The notes: generated by a model not told the origin, from the sequence alone. A stretch of DNA of 64,000 nt from Anaerovibrio sp. JC8 (GCF_002100115.1 NZ_ANBM01000004.1:237643-301642), one strand, 5' to 3'; positions 36,251 to 44,728 are shown, numbered from the stretch's first letter. Numbers and translations: made by a program.

Positions 36251-37552
36251 TTACTGGAGCAGGCTAAGTACATTGGAGCTACTCTGGTTAGCCTGAGACA
36301 GCATGGACTGTGCAGCCTGGAGAAGAACGTTGTTCTTAGTGTAGTTGGTCATTTCCTTAGCCATATCAGCATCGCGGATTACAGACTCTGCACTAGTTAC
36401 ATTCTCGCTTGCAGTGGTCAGGTTGCTCTGAGTGTACTCGAGACGGGACTCGATAGAACCGATAGTGGTCTGCTGATCGAGAGCCTTCTGAATAGCTGCA
36501 TCAAGAGCATTGATAGCTGCATTAGCCTTTTCCTGGGTACCTACGGAGATGGTGTTACCATCCTTGCCCTGAAGACCAAGAGCAGTAGCCTTCATGTCGG
36601 TGAGACCAACATTAATGGACTGAGCAGCCTTAGTACCAATCTGGAGAACAATGGAGTTATCCTCAGACTTATTCTGAGCACGGATAGTTTCATCAAATGC
36701 ATCCAGAGAAGCATTAGCAGACTTGTTAACATTACCCTTGTTATCGGTAATATACATGGTGAAACCACCAATCTGTCCAGTGATACCACCAGAAGCAGAC
36801 TGAATAGTCATAGCCTTCTGACCGGATGGAGTATAAACATTATTACCAGAACCATCTACGCCAATCAGTGAAGACTCACTCTTCATAGTGATTGCACCAC
36901 CAGTCAGCTTTGTGATTGCATGCTGCAGGGTAGTACCAGTTCCGATAGTCATGGAAGAAGTAACAGTCTTACCGTCCTTAACATAAGATACAGTTACAGT
37001 ATCAGTGCTGTGAATGTTCAGGCTGTCACCATTACGAGCCTTCAGTTCAGTCAGGTTAGTACCATTTGTGGTCTCCGTAGACAAGCTCTGATTGGTCATC
37101 GTGGTGGTAGTTTCATCAGTCTTCTTGTTGTGTGAACCATCTACCAGATACTGACCATTAAAGGTAACATTTGCGTTATCGTTAATCTGGTCAATAGACT
37201 GATCAAGTTCCTTCTGGATAGTAGCACGGTCAGAATCAGTGTTGGTGTCGTTTGCTGCACTAACTGCTTTTTCCTTCAAAGTCTTCAGGATTTCAACAGT
37301 AGAGCTTACAGCACCCTCAGCAACCTTCATCATAGAGCCGCCGTTCTGAGCATTCTGATTTGCCTGATCCAAGGAACGGATCTGAACGCGCATTCTCTCG
37401 GAAATAGCGTAACCGGAAGCATCATCAGCCGCGCTGTTGATCTTCATACCGGAAGAAACTTTTTCCAAGCTCTTCTTGAGAGCGTTAGTGTTCTTGTTCA
37501 GAGTGTTCAGGGTGTTAATTGCGGACATGTTGTTCTTTACAACCATAGCCAT
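36251..37552 (-). CDS. Flagellin, copy 1
   Basis: 433-residue flagellin, the filament subunit exported by the flagellar type III system and a likely target of the adjacent glycosylation island. N-terminal D0/D1 (about 1-145, starting MAMVVKNNMSAINTL) and C-terminal D1/D0 (about 265-433, ending NVLSLLQ) are near-identical to three other copies. Differences concentrate in two patches (about 147-168 and 201-262) rich in Ser/Thr. It has a sigma-28-type promoter, a leader hairpin, AAGGAGGA before the ATG and a terminator, so it is a stand-alone cassette. Confidence 0.95.
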   Translation of the reverse strand: MAMVVKNNMSAINTLNTLNKNTNALKKSLEKVSSGMKINSAADDASGYAISERMRVQIRSLDQANQNAQNGGSMMKVAEGAVSSTVEILKTLKEKAVSAANDTNTDSDRATIQKELDQSIDQINDNANVTFNGQYLVDGSHNKKTDETTTTMTNQSLSTETTNGTNLTELKARNGDSLNIHSTDTVTVSYVKDGKTVTSSMTIGTGTTLQHAITKLTGGAITMKSESSLIGVDGSGNNVYTPSGQKAMTIQSASGGITGQIGGFTMYITDNKGNVNKSANASLDAFDETIRAQNKSEDNSIVLQIGTKAAQSINVGLTDMKATALGLQGKDGNTISVGTQEKANAAINALDAAIQKALDQQTTIGSIESRLEYTQSNLTTASENVTSAESVIRDADMAKEMTNYTKNNVLLQAAQSMLSQANQSSSNVLSLLQ

Positions 37553-37582
37553 GATAAATTCCTCCTTGATTTTAAAAACTTT

Positions 37583-37600
37583 ACAGGCATCCTTGCCTGT
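37583..37600 (-). promoter_or_regulatory. Leader hairpin with GGA loop, probable CsrA site (copy 1)
   Basis: On the minus strand ACAGGC-AAGGAT-GCCTGT forms a 6-bp stem with GGA in a six-base loop, about 30 bases before the ATG, upstream of AAGGAGGA. This is the classical form of a CsrA-binding site; csrA and fliW lie in this window. Confidence 0.65.
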
Positions 37601-37622
37601 TATTTACTTATCTCTGCCTATA

Positions 37623-37649
37623 TTATCGGGGAAGAGTTCTAAGGACTTA
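37623..37649 (-). promoter_or_regulatory. Sigma-28 (SigD/FliA) promoter of flagellin copy 1
   Basis: Minus strand TAAG, exactly 15 bases, CCCGATAA; consensus is TAAA-N15-(G/C)CCGATAA. It lies 71 bases from the ATG. Confidence 0.85.
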
Positions 37650-37670
37650 AATATTATTTTTAAAAAATTT

Positions 37671-37711
37671 AAAAACCTCATCCGGCAGTCAACAGATTGA
37701 CGGATGAGGTT
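37671..37711 (-). terminator. Terminator of the 790-residue flagellin gene
   Basis: An 11-bp stem (37674-37684 with 37701-37711, AACCTCATCCG / CGGATGAGGTT) is followed on the minus strand by T-rich sequence. It lies 4 bases after the stop of the 37716-40088 gene and upstream of the sigma-28 promoter of copy 1. Confidence 0.8.
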
Positions 37712-37715
37712 TATC

Positions 37716-40088
37716 TTACTGCAGCAAATTCAACACATTATGAGAATCTTGATTAAACTGGCTGAGCATAGCCTGGGTGGACTGGGATAAAATATTGTAT
37801 TTGGCAAAATCCATAGCACTCTTTGCCATATTGGCATCCCGCATTGTCGACTCGGCTGCTGTGGTATTTTCAATCACTGTTACCAGATTAGTATCTGCAT
37901 TTTCCATGTGGTTTATCTGAGCACCTATCAAGGTATTGGCATCTATAAGATATTGCAACCCTCTGTCCAACGTGCCCTGTACTTTAGTTGGATAGTCCTG
38001 TCCCAGCAGCATTTCCCGCTTTTCACTGGTCAATACACTATAATCATCCAAAGAACTTTCACCTATCTTGTAGCCAAAAATATGGTCCATTGTTGTCTGT
38101 GGTATCAAAACATGGATATTAGCACTGGATTTATCCGTGTGCTGAATAACCAAATCATTTACATAAGTATTTCTATAGTCATTTACCACATTATCAAATA
38201 TACCATTGGCAATCTTGGCACCCTTTTCCGCATGAACAGCCCCATCCATTACTGTATAACGACGGGTATCATAAATAGTTACAGTACCACTGTTATAATC
38301 TGCCGCTATTTGGAAGTCCTGACCATTGCGGCTAAGGAATTCATTAAGTCCCATAGGGTTTTTGTCGCCATCGCCCTTGTAAAGAGTTCTTATAAGTGAC
38401 TGGACATCCGTTACATCAGACACATCCACCACAAAAGTATCTATATCCAAATCCCCCGTACCACTTGCTGGACGCGGATCATCATTCGGATTGACACCAT
38501 TTACAAAAAGTACGTTTACCCACTGATTTGGATTGGTGGCGCTGTAGAATCTAAAGCCTTTACCATCCAATGCCCCGGCAATGCTGGAAGCCCCACTTAA
38601 AACAGAGGCAAAATCAATGGTATAGTCCCGCATATCACCCTTCTTAAAGAGTATTTGCTGGCTATTCCCCTCTTCACCACGAACCGTGGCATTAAATATG
38701 ATACCAGTAACCTGGCCAGAATCATTCTTTTTCGCTGTTGCCAAAGATGACCCCATACTGGAAACTACCAGATTAGCAAAAACTTCGGCCACAGTTTTGC
38801 CAGAACTTACAGCACTTCGAATACTATTCAAATCAATAACCTTAGAGCCATTAAGTTTTGGTATACTTTCCATAGCCGGTGATTTGCTGCTATCAATAAA
38901 TTCGTAGGTCTTGTTATTGCCGCTATGATAAATCGCCTGACCAGTATAAGTGGAAATAACTGTTTCCACATCACTAAAACTGGACAAATCCATGGTACAG
39001 GTTGCAGTTGCCCCATCTTTTCCCTTTTGGGTAGTTGTAATATAGTCTGGATTGAGTGGATTTGCCTTGGTATAAATTCCACCGCCTTCTAACGTAATGC
39101 CTTTTACATCATAACGTGCTGTGATATTTGTAGCATCTCCTTTTTCTACTGTGGTAAGTCGTATTGTCAATTTGTCGGAATCAGTAGTATAAGATAGATG
39201 AACCTTTGCACGAATTCGTGCGGCCACAGTTGCTACAAGATCTTTAAGAGAATCTGCATTGGCCATATTAACAACATTTACATTATTTCCCCTGTATTTA
39301 TTTGTGCCATTTGGTGAAAAAACGAATATCTCTTCTCCGCTTGGCTCTCCAGGATCACCAGGATACACAATGCTAAATGCTGTATTATCAAGAGACTCAA
39401 AAGATGTACCCTTTGGAATGGATATCTCAACTACTTTAGGAAGATCAACTGTACCACCTGACATATTATAGGTCTTAACCGTCTTAACATTATATCCATC
39501 AAAAGCCACATCATCAGTTGAAGCTCCAAATGTGGCAAAAGGCCCCTCCTGTCCATCCAATGTAGTAATGGAAGTAGCCGCAAAGCTCAGGGTATCACTG
39601 TCCGCTAGTTTTTCCGCATGATCCAGCTTAAACCAGCTCTTTACAGAATCCTGAACCTTATTTCCCAGCAATAAATGCTTGCCATTAAAGGTAGTTTCAG
39701 CTGCAATATCATTTATTTCATCATAATACTGGGTGATTTCCTTTTGGATAATCAGCCGATCTGCATCAGTATTGGTATCATTATGGGCATTAATAACCCG
39801 TTCTTTTACTGTACGCAACAGATTTATCTGGCTCTGAATTGCCCCTTCGGCCACCCGTAGCATAGAGGCACCATTCTGGACATTGGCATCTGCCTGATTC
39901 AAAGCCCGAATAGACACCCTCATTTTCTCCGAAATGGCATAGGTGGAGGCATCATCCCCAGCACTGCTTATCTTTTCAGCCAAGGCCAGCTGCTTTGTGG
40001 CCTTGGACTTTCCCTTTATATTTTTATTTAAATTTCCCAAAATCATATTTGCGGAAACATTATTGGTAATAACCACTTGTTTCACCAC
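37716..40088 (-). CDS. Large divergent flagellin (790 residues)
   Basis: Flagellin-family protein. The N-terminal 140 residues (NNVSANMILGNLNKNIKGKSK, KISSAGDDASTYAISEKMRV) and the last 90 (TTAAESTMRDANMAKSAMDFAKYNIL, ending NVLNLLQ) match D0/D1 of the other copies. They flank a central region of about 550 residues, against about 120 in the standard copies. It is probably a minor filament component or a surface-adhesive flagellin. GTG start at 40088, 6 bases after AAGGA; that ribosome site sits in a small hairpin (AGC-AAGGAT-GCT), which CsrA could block directly. A weak sigma-28-like promoter and a strong terminator frame the gene. Confidence 0.9.
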   Translation of the reverse strand: MVKQVVITNNVSANMILGNLNKNIKGKSKATKQLALAEKISSAGDDASTYAISEKMRVSIRALNQADANVQNGASMLRVAEGAIQSQINLLRTVKERVINAHNDTNTDADRLIIQKEITQYYDEINDIAAETTFNGKHLLLGNKVQDSVKSWFKLDHAEKLADSDTLSFAATSITTLDGQEGPFATFGASTDDVAFDGYNVKTVKTYNMSGGTVDLPKVVEISIPKGTSFESLDNTAFSIVYPGDPGEPSGEEIFVFSPNGTNKYRGNNVNVVNMANADSLKDLVATVAARIRAKVHLSYTTDSDKLTIRLTTVEKGDATNITARYDVKGITLEGGGIYTKANPLNPDYITTTQKGKDGATATCTMDLSSFSDVETVISTYTGQAIYHSGNNKTYEFIDSSKSPAMESIPKLNGSKVIDLNSIRSAVSSGKTVAEVFANLVVSSMGSSLATAKKNDSGQVTGIIFNATVRGEEGNSQQILFKKGDMRDYTIDFASVLSGASSIAGALDGKGFRFYSATNPNQWVNVLFVNGVNPNDDPRPASGTGDLDIDTFVVDVSDVTDVQSLIRTLYKGDGDKNPMGLNEFLSRNGQDFQIAADYNSGTVTIYDTRRYTVMDGAVHAEKGAKIANGIFDNVVNDYRNTYVNDLVIQHTDKSSANIHVLIPQTTMDHIFGYKIGESSLDDYSVLTSEKREMLLGQDYPTKVQGTLDRGLQYLIDANTLIGAQINHMENADTNLVTVIENTTAAESTMRDANMAKSAMDFAKYNILSQSTQAMLSQFNQDSHNVLNLLQ

Positions 40089-40090
40089 CC

Positions 40091-40102
40091 AGCATCCTTG
40101 CT
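40091..40102 (-). promoter_or_regulatory. Possible CsrA site overlapping the ribosome site
   Basis: AGC-AAGGAT-GCT on the minus strand: a 3-bp stem presenting the AAGGA ribosome-binding sequence in the same AAGGAT loop seen in flagellin copy 1. The short stem makes this weaker than the other leaders. Confidence 0.4.
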
Positions 40103-40145
40103 AAAAAATCCTTTATTCAACACTTTTAGTATGCGTCTCAATATA

Positions 40146-40172
40146 GTAATCGTATATTTAGGTGATTTTCTA
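40146..40172 (-). promoter_or_regulatory. Weak sigma-28-like promoter of the large flagellin
   Basis: Minus strand TAGA, exactly 15 bases, ACGATTAC, 58 bases before the GTG start. The spacing is right, but the -10 element departs from CCGATAA at two places. Confidence 0.4.
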
Positions 40173-40195
40173 AAGGTTTTATGGAAAAAGTTGAT

Positions 40196-40225
40196 AAATA
40201 AAAGATGAGCCGGTCAAAGACCGGC
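40196..40225 (-). terminator. Terminator of flagellin copy 2
   Basis: GCCGGTC-TTT-GACCGGC (40209-40225) followed on the minus strand by a T-rich stretch; it closes the gene ending at 40274. Confidence 0.8.
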
Positions 40226-40273
40226 CCAAATTTTATGGTTGTTTTAAATTGTACTATCCGAAAAAGCTTCCAA

Positions 40274-41578
40274 TTACTGGAGCAGGCTGAGTACATTGGA
40301 GCTGCTCTGGTTAGCCTGAGACAGCATGGACTGTGCAGCCTGAAGAAGAACGTTGTTCTTAGTGTAGTTGGTCATTTCCTTAGCCATATCAGCATCACGG
40401 ATTACGGACTCTGCACTAGTTACATTCTCGCTTGCAGTGGTCAAATTGCTCTGAGTGTACTCGAGACGGGACTCAATAGAACCGATAGTGGTCTGCTGAT
40501 CCAGAGCCTTCTGAATGGCTGCATCAAGAGCATTGATAGCTGCATTAGCCTTTTCCTGAGTTCCTACAGAGATGGTGTTACCATCCTTACCCTGGAGACC
40601 AAGAGCAGTTGCCTTCATGTCAGTAAGACCAACATTGATGGACTGGGCAGCCTTGGTACCAATCTGGAGAACGATAGAGTTGTCCTCAGACTTGTTCTGA
40701 GCACGGATAGTCTCATCAAATGCATCCAGGGAAGCATTAGCAGACTTATTCACATTACCCTTGTTATCGGTAATGTACATGGTGAAGCCGGCAATCTGGC
40801 CTTCAATACCTGCAGTGCCGGAACCGATGGTAACAGCGTTCTGACCGGATGGAGTGTAAACACTGTTCTTGGACCCATCTGTACCAATCAAGCTAGTGCC
40901 ATCCTGCTTAACCTGAACAGCACCACCAGTCAGCTTGCTGATTGCAGAACCCAAAGTTGTACCAGTACCAACAGTCATGGAAGAAGTAACTGTCTTACCA
41001 TCCTTAACATAGGATACAGTTACAGTATCTGTGCTGTGGATGTTCAGGCTGTCACCATTGCGAGCCTTCAGCTCTACCAACTTAGTGTCGCCATCCTGTG
41101 CGGTGGACAAGCTCTGGTTAGTCATCATGGTGGTAGTAGCATCAGTCTTCTTGTTGTGAGAACCATCTACCAAATACTGACCATTAAAGGTAACGTTTGC
41201 GTTATCGTTAATCTGGTCAATGGACTGATCCAGCTCTTTCTGGATAGTAGCGCGGTCAGAATCAGTGTTGGTGTCGTTTGCTGCACTAACTGCCTTTTCC
41301 TTCAAAGTCTTCAGGATTTCAACAGTAGAGCTTACAGCACCTTCAGCAACCTTCATCATAGAGCCGCCGTTCTGAGCGTTCTGATTTGCCTGATCCAAAG
41401 AACGGATCTGAACACGCATTCTTTCGGAAATAGCGTAACCGGAAGCATCATCAGCTGCGCTGTTGATCTTCATACCGGAAGAAACTTTTTCCAGGCTCTT
41501 CTTGAGAGCGTTGGTGTTCTTGTTCAGAGTGTTCAGAGTGTTAATTGCGGACATGTTGTTCTTTACAACCATAGCCAT
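40274..41578 (-). CDS. Flagellin, copy 2
   Basis: 434-residue flagellin, almost identical to copy 1 over the D0/D1 regions. The central patches differ (for example TTTMMTNQSLSTAQDGDTK near 150-168 and a VQVKQDGTSLIG segment near 225), while the KARNGDSLNIHSTDTV block between them is invariant. It has its own sigma-28 promoter, GGA-loop leader hairpin, AAGGAGGA site and terminator. A 465-codon plus-strand reading frame over it is an antisense shadow. Confidence 0.95.
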   Translation of the reverse strand: MAMVVKNNMSAINTLNTLNKNTNALKKSLEKVSSGMKINSAADDASGYAISERMRVQIRSLDQANQNAQNGGSMMKVAEGAVSSTVEILKTLKEKAVSAANDTNTDSDRATIQKELDQSIDQINDNANVTFNGQYLVDGSHNKKTDATTTMMTNQSLSTAQDGDTKLVELKARNGDSLNIHSTDTVTVSYVKDGKTVTSSMTVGTGTTLGSAISKLTGGAVQVKQDGTSLIGTDGSKNSVYTPSGQNAVTIGSGTAGIEGQIAGFTMYITDNKGNVNKSANASLDAFDETIRAQNKSEDNSIVLQIGTKAAQSINVGLTDMKATALGLQGKDGNTISVGTQEKANAAINALDAAIQKALDQQTTIGSIESRLEYTQSNLTTASENVTSAESVIRDADMAKEMTNYTKNNVLLQAAQSMLSQANQSSSNVLSLLQ

Positions 41579-41609
41579 GATAAATTCCTCCTTGATTTAT
41601 AAACATTTG

Positions 41610-41625
41610 CAGGCTTCCTTGCCTG
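41610..41625 (-). promoter_or_regulatory. Leader hairpin with GGA loop, probable CsrA site (copy 2)
   Basis: CAGGC-AAGGAA-GCCTG on the minus strand, between the sigma-28 promoter and the ribosome site of copy 2. Confidence 0.65.
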
Positions 41626-41687
41626 TTTTAAATTTATGAACAAAGGCTATTGGCATAACCTGAGTTCACTTCACTTATCTGCTTATA

Positions 41688-41714
41688 ATATCGGGAGAGG
41701 GGGGCAGATACTTA
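41688..41714 (-). promoter_or_regulatory. Sigma-28 promoter of flagellin copy 2
   Basis: Minus strand TAAG, exactly 15 bases, CCCGATAT; 110 bases from the ATG, so the leader is longer than in copies 1 and 3. Confidence 0.85.
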
Positions 41715-41759
41715 AATGAAAACAGTAATTTTTTATAATTTTTATTTATTATCCGTACG

Positions 41760-41787
41760 AAAAAAGGACCGGTCCGAAGACCGGCCC
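41760..41787 (-). terminator. Terminator of flagellin copy 3
   Basis: A 9-bp stem GGGCCGGTC / GACCGGTCC closed by a TTCG tetraloop, followed on the minus strand by six T's. A very stable intrinsic terminator. Confidence 0.88.
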
Positions 41788-41827
41788 AACTTTTATGGTT
41801 GCGTTAGTTTGTAATCTAGCTATCCAT

Positions 41828-43129
41828 TTACTGGAGCAGGCTGAGTACATTGGAGCTGCTCTGGTTAGCCTGAGACAGCATGGACTGTGCAGCCTGAAGC
41901 AGAACGTTGTTCTTAGTGTAGTTGGTCATTTCCTTAGCCATATCAGCATCGCGGATTACAGACTCTGCACTAGTTACATTCTCACTTGCAGTGGTCAGAT
42001 TGCTCTGAGTGTACTCGAGACGGGACTCGATGGAACCGATAGTGGTCTGCTGATCAAGAGCCTTCTGAATAGCTGCATCAAGAGCGTTGATAGCTGCATT
42101 AGCCTTTTCCTGGGTACCTACGGAGATGGTGTTGCCATCCTTGCCCTGGAGGCCGAGAGCAGTTGCCTTCATGTCGGTGAGACCAACATTGATGGACTGG
42201 GCAGCCTTAGTACCAATCTGGAGAACGATAGAGTTGTCCTCAGACTTGTTCTGAGCACGGATAGTCTCATCAAATGCATCCAGTGAAGCATTAGCAGACT
42301 TATTTACATTACCCTTGTTGTCAGTAATGTACATGGTGAAGCCACCAATCTGGCCAGTAATACCACCGGAAGCGGACTGAATAGTCATAGCTTTCTGGCC
42401 AGATGGAGTGTATACCTTGTTGCCGGAGCCATCAACACCAATCTCTGAGGTATTGCCCTTAACAGTAATTGCATTGCCAGTAAGAGTTTCAATAGCACCC
42501 TTCAGAGTAGTAGCAGTTCCAATGGTCATGGACGAAGTGTAGGTCTTACCATCCTTAACATAGGATACTGTTACAGTATCAGTGCTGTGAATGTTCAGGC
42601 TGTCACCATTACGAGCCCGCAAATCAGTCAAGTTGGTATTAGATGCAGTATCAGTGGACAAGCTCTGATTGGTCATCGTGGTGGTAGTTTCATCAGTCTT
42701 CTTGTTGTGTGAACCATCTACCAGATACTGACCATTAAAGGTAACATTTGCGTTATCGTTAATCTGGTCAATAGACTGATCAAGTTCCTTCTGGATAGTA
42801 GCACGGTCAGAATCAGTGTTGGTGTCATTTGCTGCACTAACTGCTTTTTCCTTTAAAGTCTTCAGAATTTCAACAGTAGAGCTTACAGCACCCTCAGCAA
42901 CCTTCATCATAGAACCGCCGTTCTGAGCATTCTGATTTGCCTGATCCAAGGAACGAATCTGAACACGCATTCTCTCGGAAATAGCGTAGCCAGATGCATC
43001 ATCAGCTGCGCTGTTAATCTTCATACCGGAAGAAACTTTTTCCAAGCTCTTCTTCAGAGCGTTAGTGTTCTTGTTCAGAGTGTTCAGGGTGTTAATTGCG
43101 GACATGTTGTTCTTTACTACCATAGCCAT
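41828..43129 (-). CDS. Flagellin, copy 3
   Basis: 433-residue flagellin with the shared D0/D1 ends. Its second variable patch contains TVKGNTSEIGVDG, and its end (KVYTPSGQKAMTIQSASGG) matches copy 1, so variable segments look shuffled among copies. ATG 43129 (MAMVVKNN) is chosen because AAGGAGGA precedes it and all copies start there; a longer in-frame ATG at 43156 lies inside the leader. Sigma-28 promoter, leader hairpin and UUCG-loop terminator are present. Confidence 0.95.
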   Translation of the reverse strand: MAMVVKNNMSAINTLNTLNKNTNALKKSLEKVSSGMKINSAADDASGYAISERMRVQIRSLDQANQNAQNGGSMMKVAEGAVSSTVEILKTLKEKAVSAANDTNTDSDRATIQKELDQSIDQINDNANVTFNGQYLVDGSHNKKTDETTTTMTNQSLSTDTASNTNLTDLRARNGDSLNIHSTDTVTVSYVKDGKTYTSSMTIGTATTLKGAIETLTGNAITVKGNTSEIGVDGSGNKVYTPSGQKAMTIQSASGGITGQIGGFTMYITDNKGNVNKSANASLDAFDETIRAQNKSEDNSIVLQIGTKAAQSINVGLTDMKATALGLQGKDGNTISVGTQEKANAAINALDAAIQKALDQQTTIGSIESRLEYTQSNLTTASENVTSAESVIRDADMAKEMTNYTKNNVLLQAAQSMLSQANQSSSNVLSLLQ

Positions 43130-43158
43130 AATAAATTCCTCCTTGATTTTTAACATTT

Positions 43159-43174
43159 CAGGCTTCCCTGCCTG
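43159..43174 (-). promoter_or_regulatory. Leader hairpin with GGA loop, probable CsrA site (copy 3)
   Basis: CAGGC-AGGGAA-GCCTG on the minus strand, 30 bases upstream of the ATG at 43129. Confidence 0.65.
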
Positions 43175-43195
43175 TTATTTACTTATCTGCCAATA

Positions 43196-43222
43196 ATATC
43201 GGGAGTAATTCATGATTACTTA
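43196..43222 (-). promoter_or_regulatory. Sigma-28 promoter of flagellin copy 3
   Basis: Minus strand TAAG, exactly 15 bases, CCCGATAT, 67 bases from the ATG. Confidence 0.85.
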
Positions 43223-43247
43223 AATTAAATTTTAACTTTTTCAACAG

Positions 43248-43273
43248 AAAAGGACCGATCCGAAGACCGGCCC
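43248..43273 (-). terminator. Terminator of flagellin copy 4
   Basis: GGGCCGGTC-TTCG-GATCGGTCC followed on the minus strand by TTTT; the same structure as the terminator after copy 3, with one G-U pair in place of G-C. Confidence 0.85.
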
Positions 43274-43314
43274 AAATCTATGGTTGTTTTTTATTTTGTA
43301 ATCTTACTGGCCAA

Positions 43315-44622
43315 TTACTGGAGCAGGCTGAGTACGTTGGAGCTGCTCTGATTAGCCTGGGACAGCATGGACTGTGCAGCCTGGAGCAGAACATTGTTCT
43401 TGGTGTACTCGGTCATTTCCTTAGCCATATCAGCATCACGGATTACAGACTCTGCACTGGTTACATTCTCACTTGCAGTAGTCAGGTTGCTCTGAGTGTA
43501 CTCGAGACGGGATTCGATTGCACCAATAGTGGTCTGCTGATCCAGAGCCTTCTGAATTGCTGCATCAAGAGCATTGATAGCTGCATTGGCCTTTTCCTGA
43601 GTACCAACGGAGATGGTATTACCATCCTTGCCCTGAAGACCAAGAGCGGTTGCCTTCATGTCGGTAAGACCAACATTGATGGACTGAGCAGCCTTGGTAC
43701 CAATCTGGAGGACGATGGAGTTATCCTCAGACTCATTCACAGAACGAATAGACTCATCAAATGCATCCAATGCTGCGTTTGCAGACTTGTTTACATTACC
43801 CTGGTTATCAGTAATATACATTGTGAAGCCGGCAATCTGACCTTCAAGACCTGCTGTCTTAGAAGACAGGGTAATAGCTTTCTCACCAGACGGAGTATAA
43901 ACCTGATTCTTAGAGCCGTCAAGACCAATCTTGGACGATGCACTGTCGCTCTTAACAGTAACTGCACCCTTAGTCAAAGAGCTAATTACTCCATCAAGGG
44001 TAGCAGAAGTACCAACTGTCATGGATGAAGTAACTGTCTTGCCATCCTTCACATAAGAAATAGTTACAGTGTCAGTGCTGTGAATGTTCAGACTATCACC
44101 ATTACGGGCCTTCAATTCGGTCAAGTTAGTGTTAGTTGCCGTGTCAGTTGACAAGCTCTGGTTAGTCAGATGAGTAGTAGTAGCGTCGGTCTTCTTGTTA
44201 TGGGAACCGTCTACCAGATACTGACCATTAAAGGTAACGTTTGCGTTATCATTAATCTGGTCAATAGACTGATCAAGCTCCTTCTGGATAGTAGCGCGGT
44301 CAGAATCAGTGTTGGTATCGTTTGCAGCACTAACTGCTTTTTCCTTCAAGGTCTTCAGGATTTCAACAGTAGAGCTTACAGCACCCTCAGCAACCTTCAT
44401 CATAGAGCCACCGTTCTGAGCGTTCTGATTTGCCTGATCCAGGGAACGGATCTGAACACGCATTCTCTCGGAAATAGCGTAACCGGAAGCATCATCAGCT
44501 GCGCTGTTGATCTTCATACCGGAAGACACTTTCTCCAAACTCTTCTTCAAAGCATTAGTGTTCTTGTTCAGAGTGTTCAGAGTGTTGATTGCGGACATGT
44601 TGTTCTTTACAACCATAGCCAT
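43315..44622 (-). CDS. Flagellin, copy 4
   Basis: 435-residue flagellin, the most divergent of the four standard copies (AAGLEGQIAGFTMYITDNQ, DESIRSVNESEDN, MTEYTKNN). It lies directly after fliT and has no recognisable sigma-28 promoter, so it may be read from the upstream late flagellar operon through a hairpin at 44692-44718. It keeps the GGA-loop leader hairpin, in a stem of different sequence, and AAGGAGGA. This position, the end of the fliD-fliS-fliT unit, suggests it is the ancestral copy from which the others were duplicated; that is inference. Confidence 0.95.
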   Translation of the reverse strand: MAMVVKNNMSAINTLNTLNKNTNALKKSLEKVSSGMKINSAADDASGYAISERMRVQIRSLDQANQNAQNGGSMMKVAEGAVSSTVEILKTLKEKAVSAANDTNTDSDRATIQKELDQSIDQINDNANVTFNGQYLVDGSHNKKTDATTTHLTNQSLSTDTATNTNLTELKARNGDSLNIHSTDTVTISYVKDGKTVTSSMTVGTSATLDGVISSLTKGAVTVKSDSASSKIGLDGSKNQVYTPSGEKAITLSSKTAGLEGQIAGFTMYITDNQGNVNKSANAALDAFDESIRSVNESEDNSIVLQIGTKAAQSINVGLTDMKATALGLQGKDGNTISVGTQEKANAAINALDAAIQKALDQQTTIGAIESRLEYTQSNLTTASENVTSAESVIRDADMAKEMTEYTKNNVLLQAAQSMLSQANQSSSNVLSLLQ

Positions 44623-44647
44623 AATAAATTCCTCCTTGTTTTGTCTA

Positions 44648-44667
44648 TAGTGGCTTCCCTGCCACTA
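44648..44667 (-). promoter_or_regulatory. Leader hairpin with GGA loop, probable CsrA site (copy 4)
   Basis: TAGTGGC-AGGGAA-GCCACTA on the minus strand: a 7-bp stem whose outer pairs differ from the CAGGC/GCCTG stems of copies 1-3 by compensating changes, while the GGA loop is kept. Confidence 0.68.
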
Positions 44668-44691
44668 GAATTAAAATAATTTTTATAGTAG

Positions 44692-44718
44692 CAGCCTGAC
44701 AGTTGAGCTGCCAGGCTG
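44692..44718 (-). terminator. Hairpin between fliT and flagellin copy 4
   Basis: An 11-bp stem (CAGCCTGGCAG / CTGTCAGGCTG, one G-U pair) with a five-base loop, right after fliT. The following minus-strand sequence is A/T-rich without a clean T-run, so it may be a partial terminator or an RNA stabiliser. Confidence 0.45.
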
Positions 44719-44728
44719 ACAGCTAACA

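Noticed and set aside
40205..41602. 465-codon plus-strand open frame over flagellin copy 2, and similar ones over copies 1, 3 and 4
   Set aside because: They are exact antisense images of the flagellin genes, a result of their codon bias, and have no ribosome sites or family likeness.
36251..44622. Repeated sequence that could be taken for a CRISPR or tandem repeat array
   Set aside because: The repeats are whole flagellin genes, not short spaced units; no cas genes are present.
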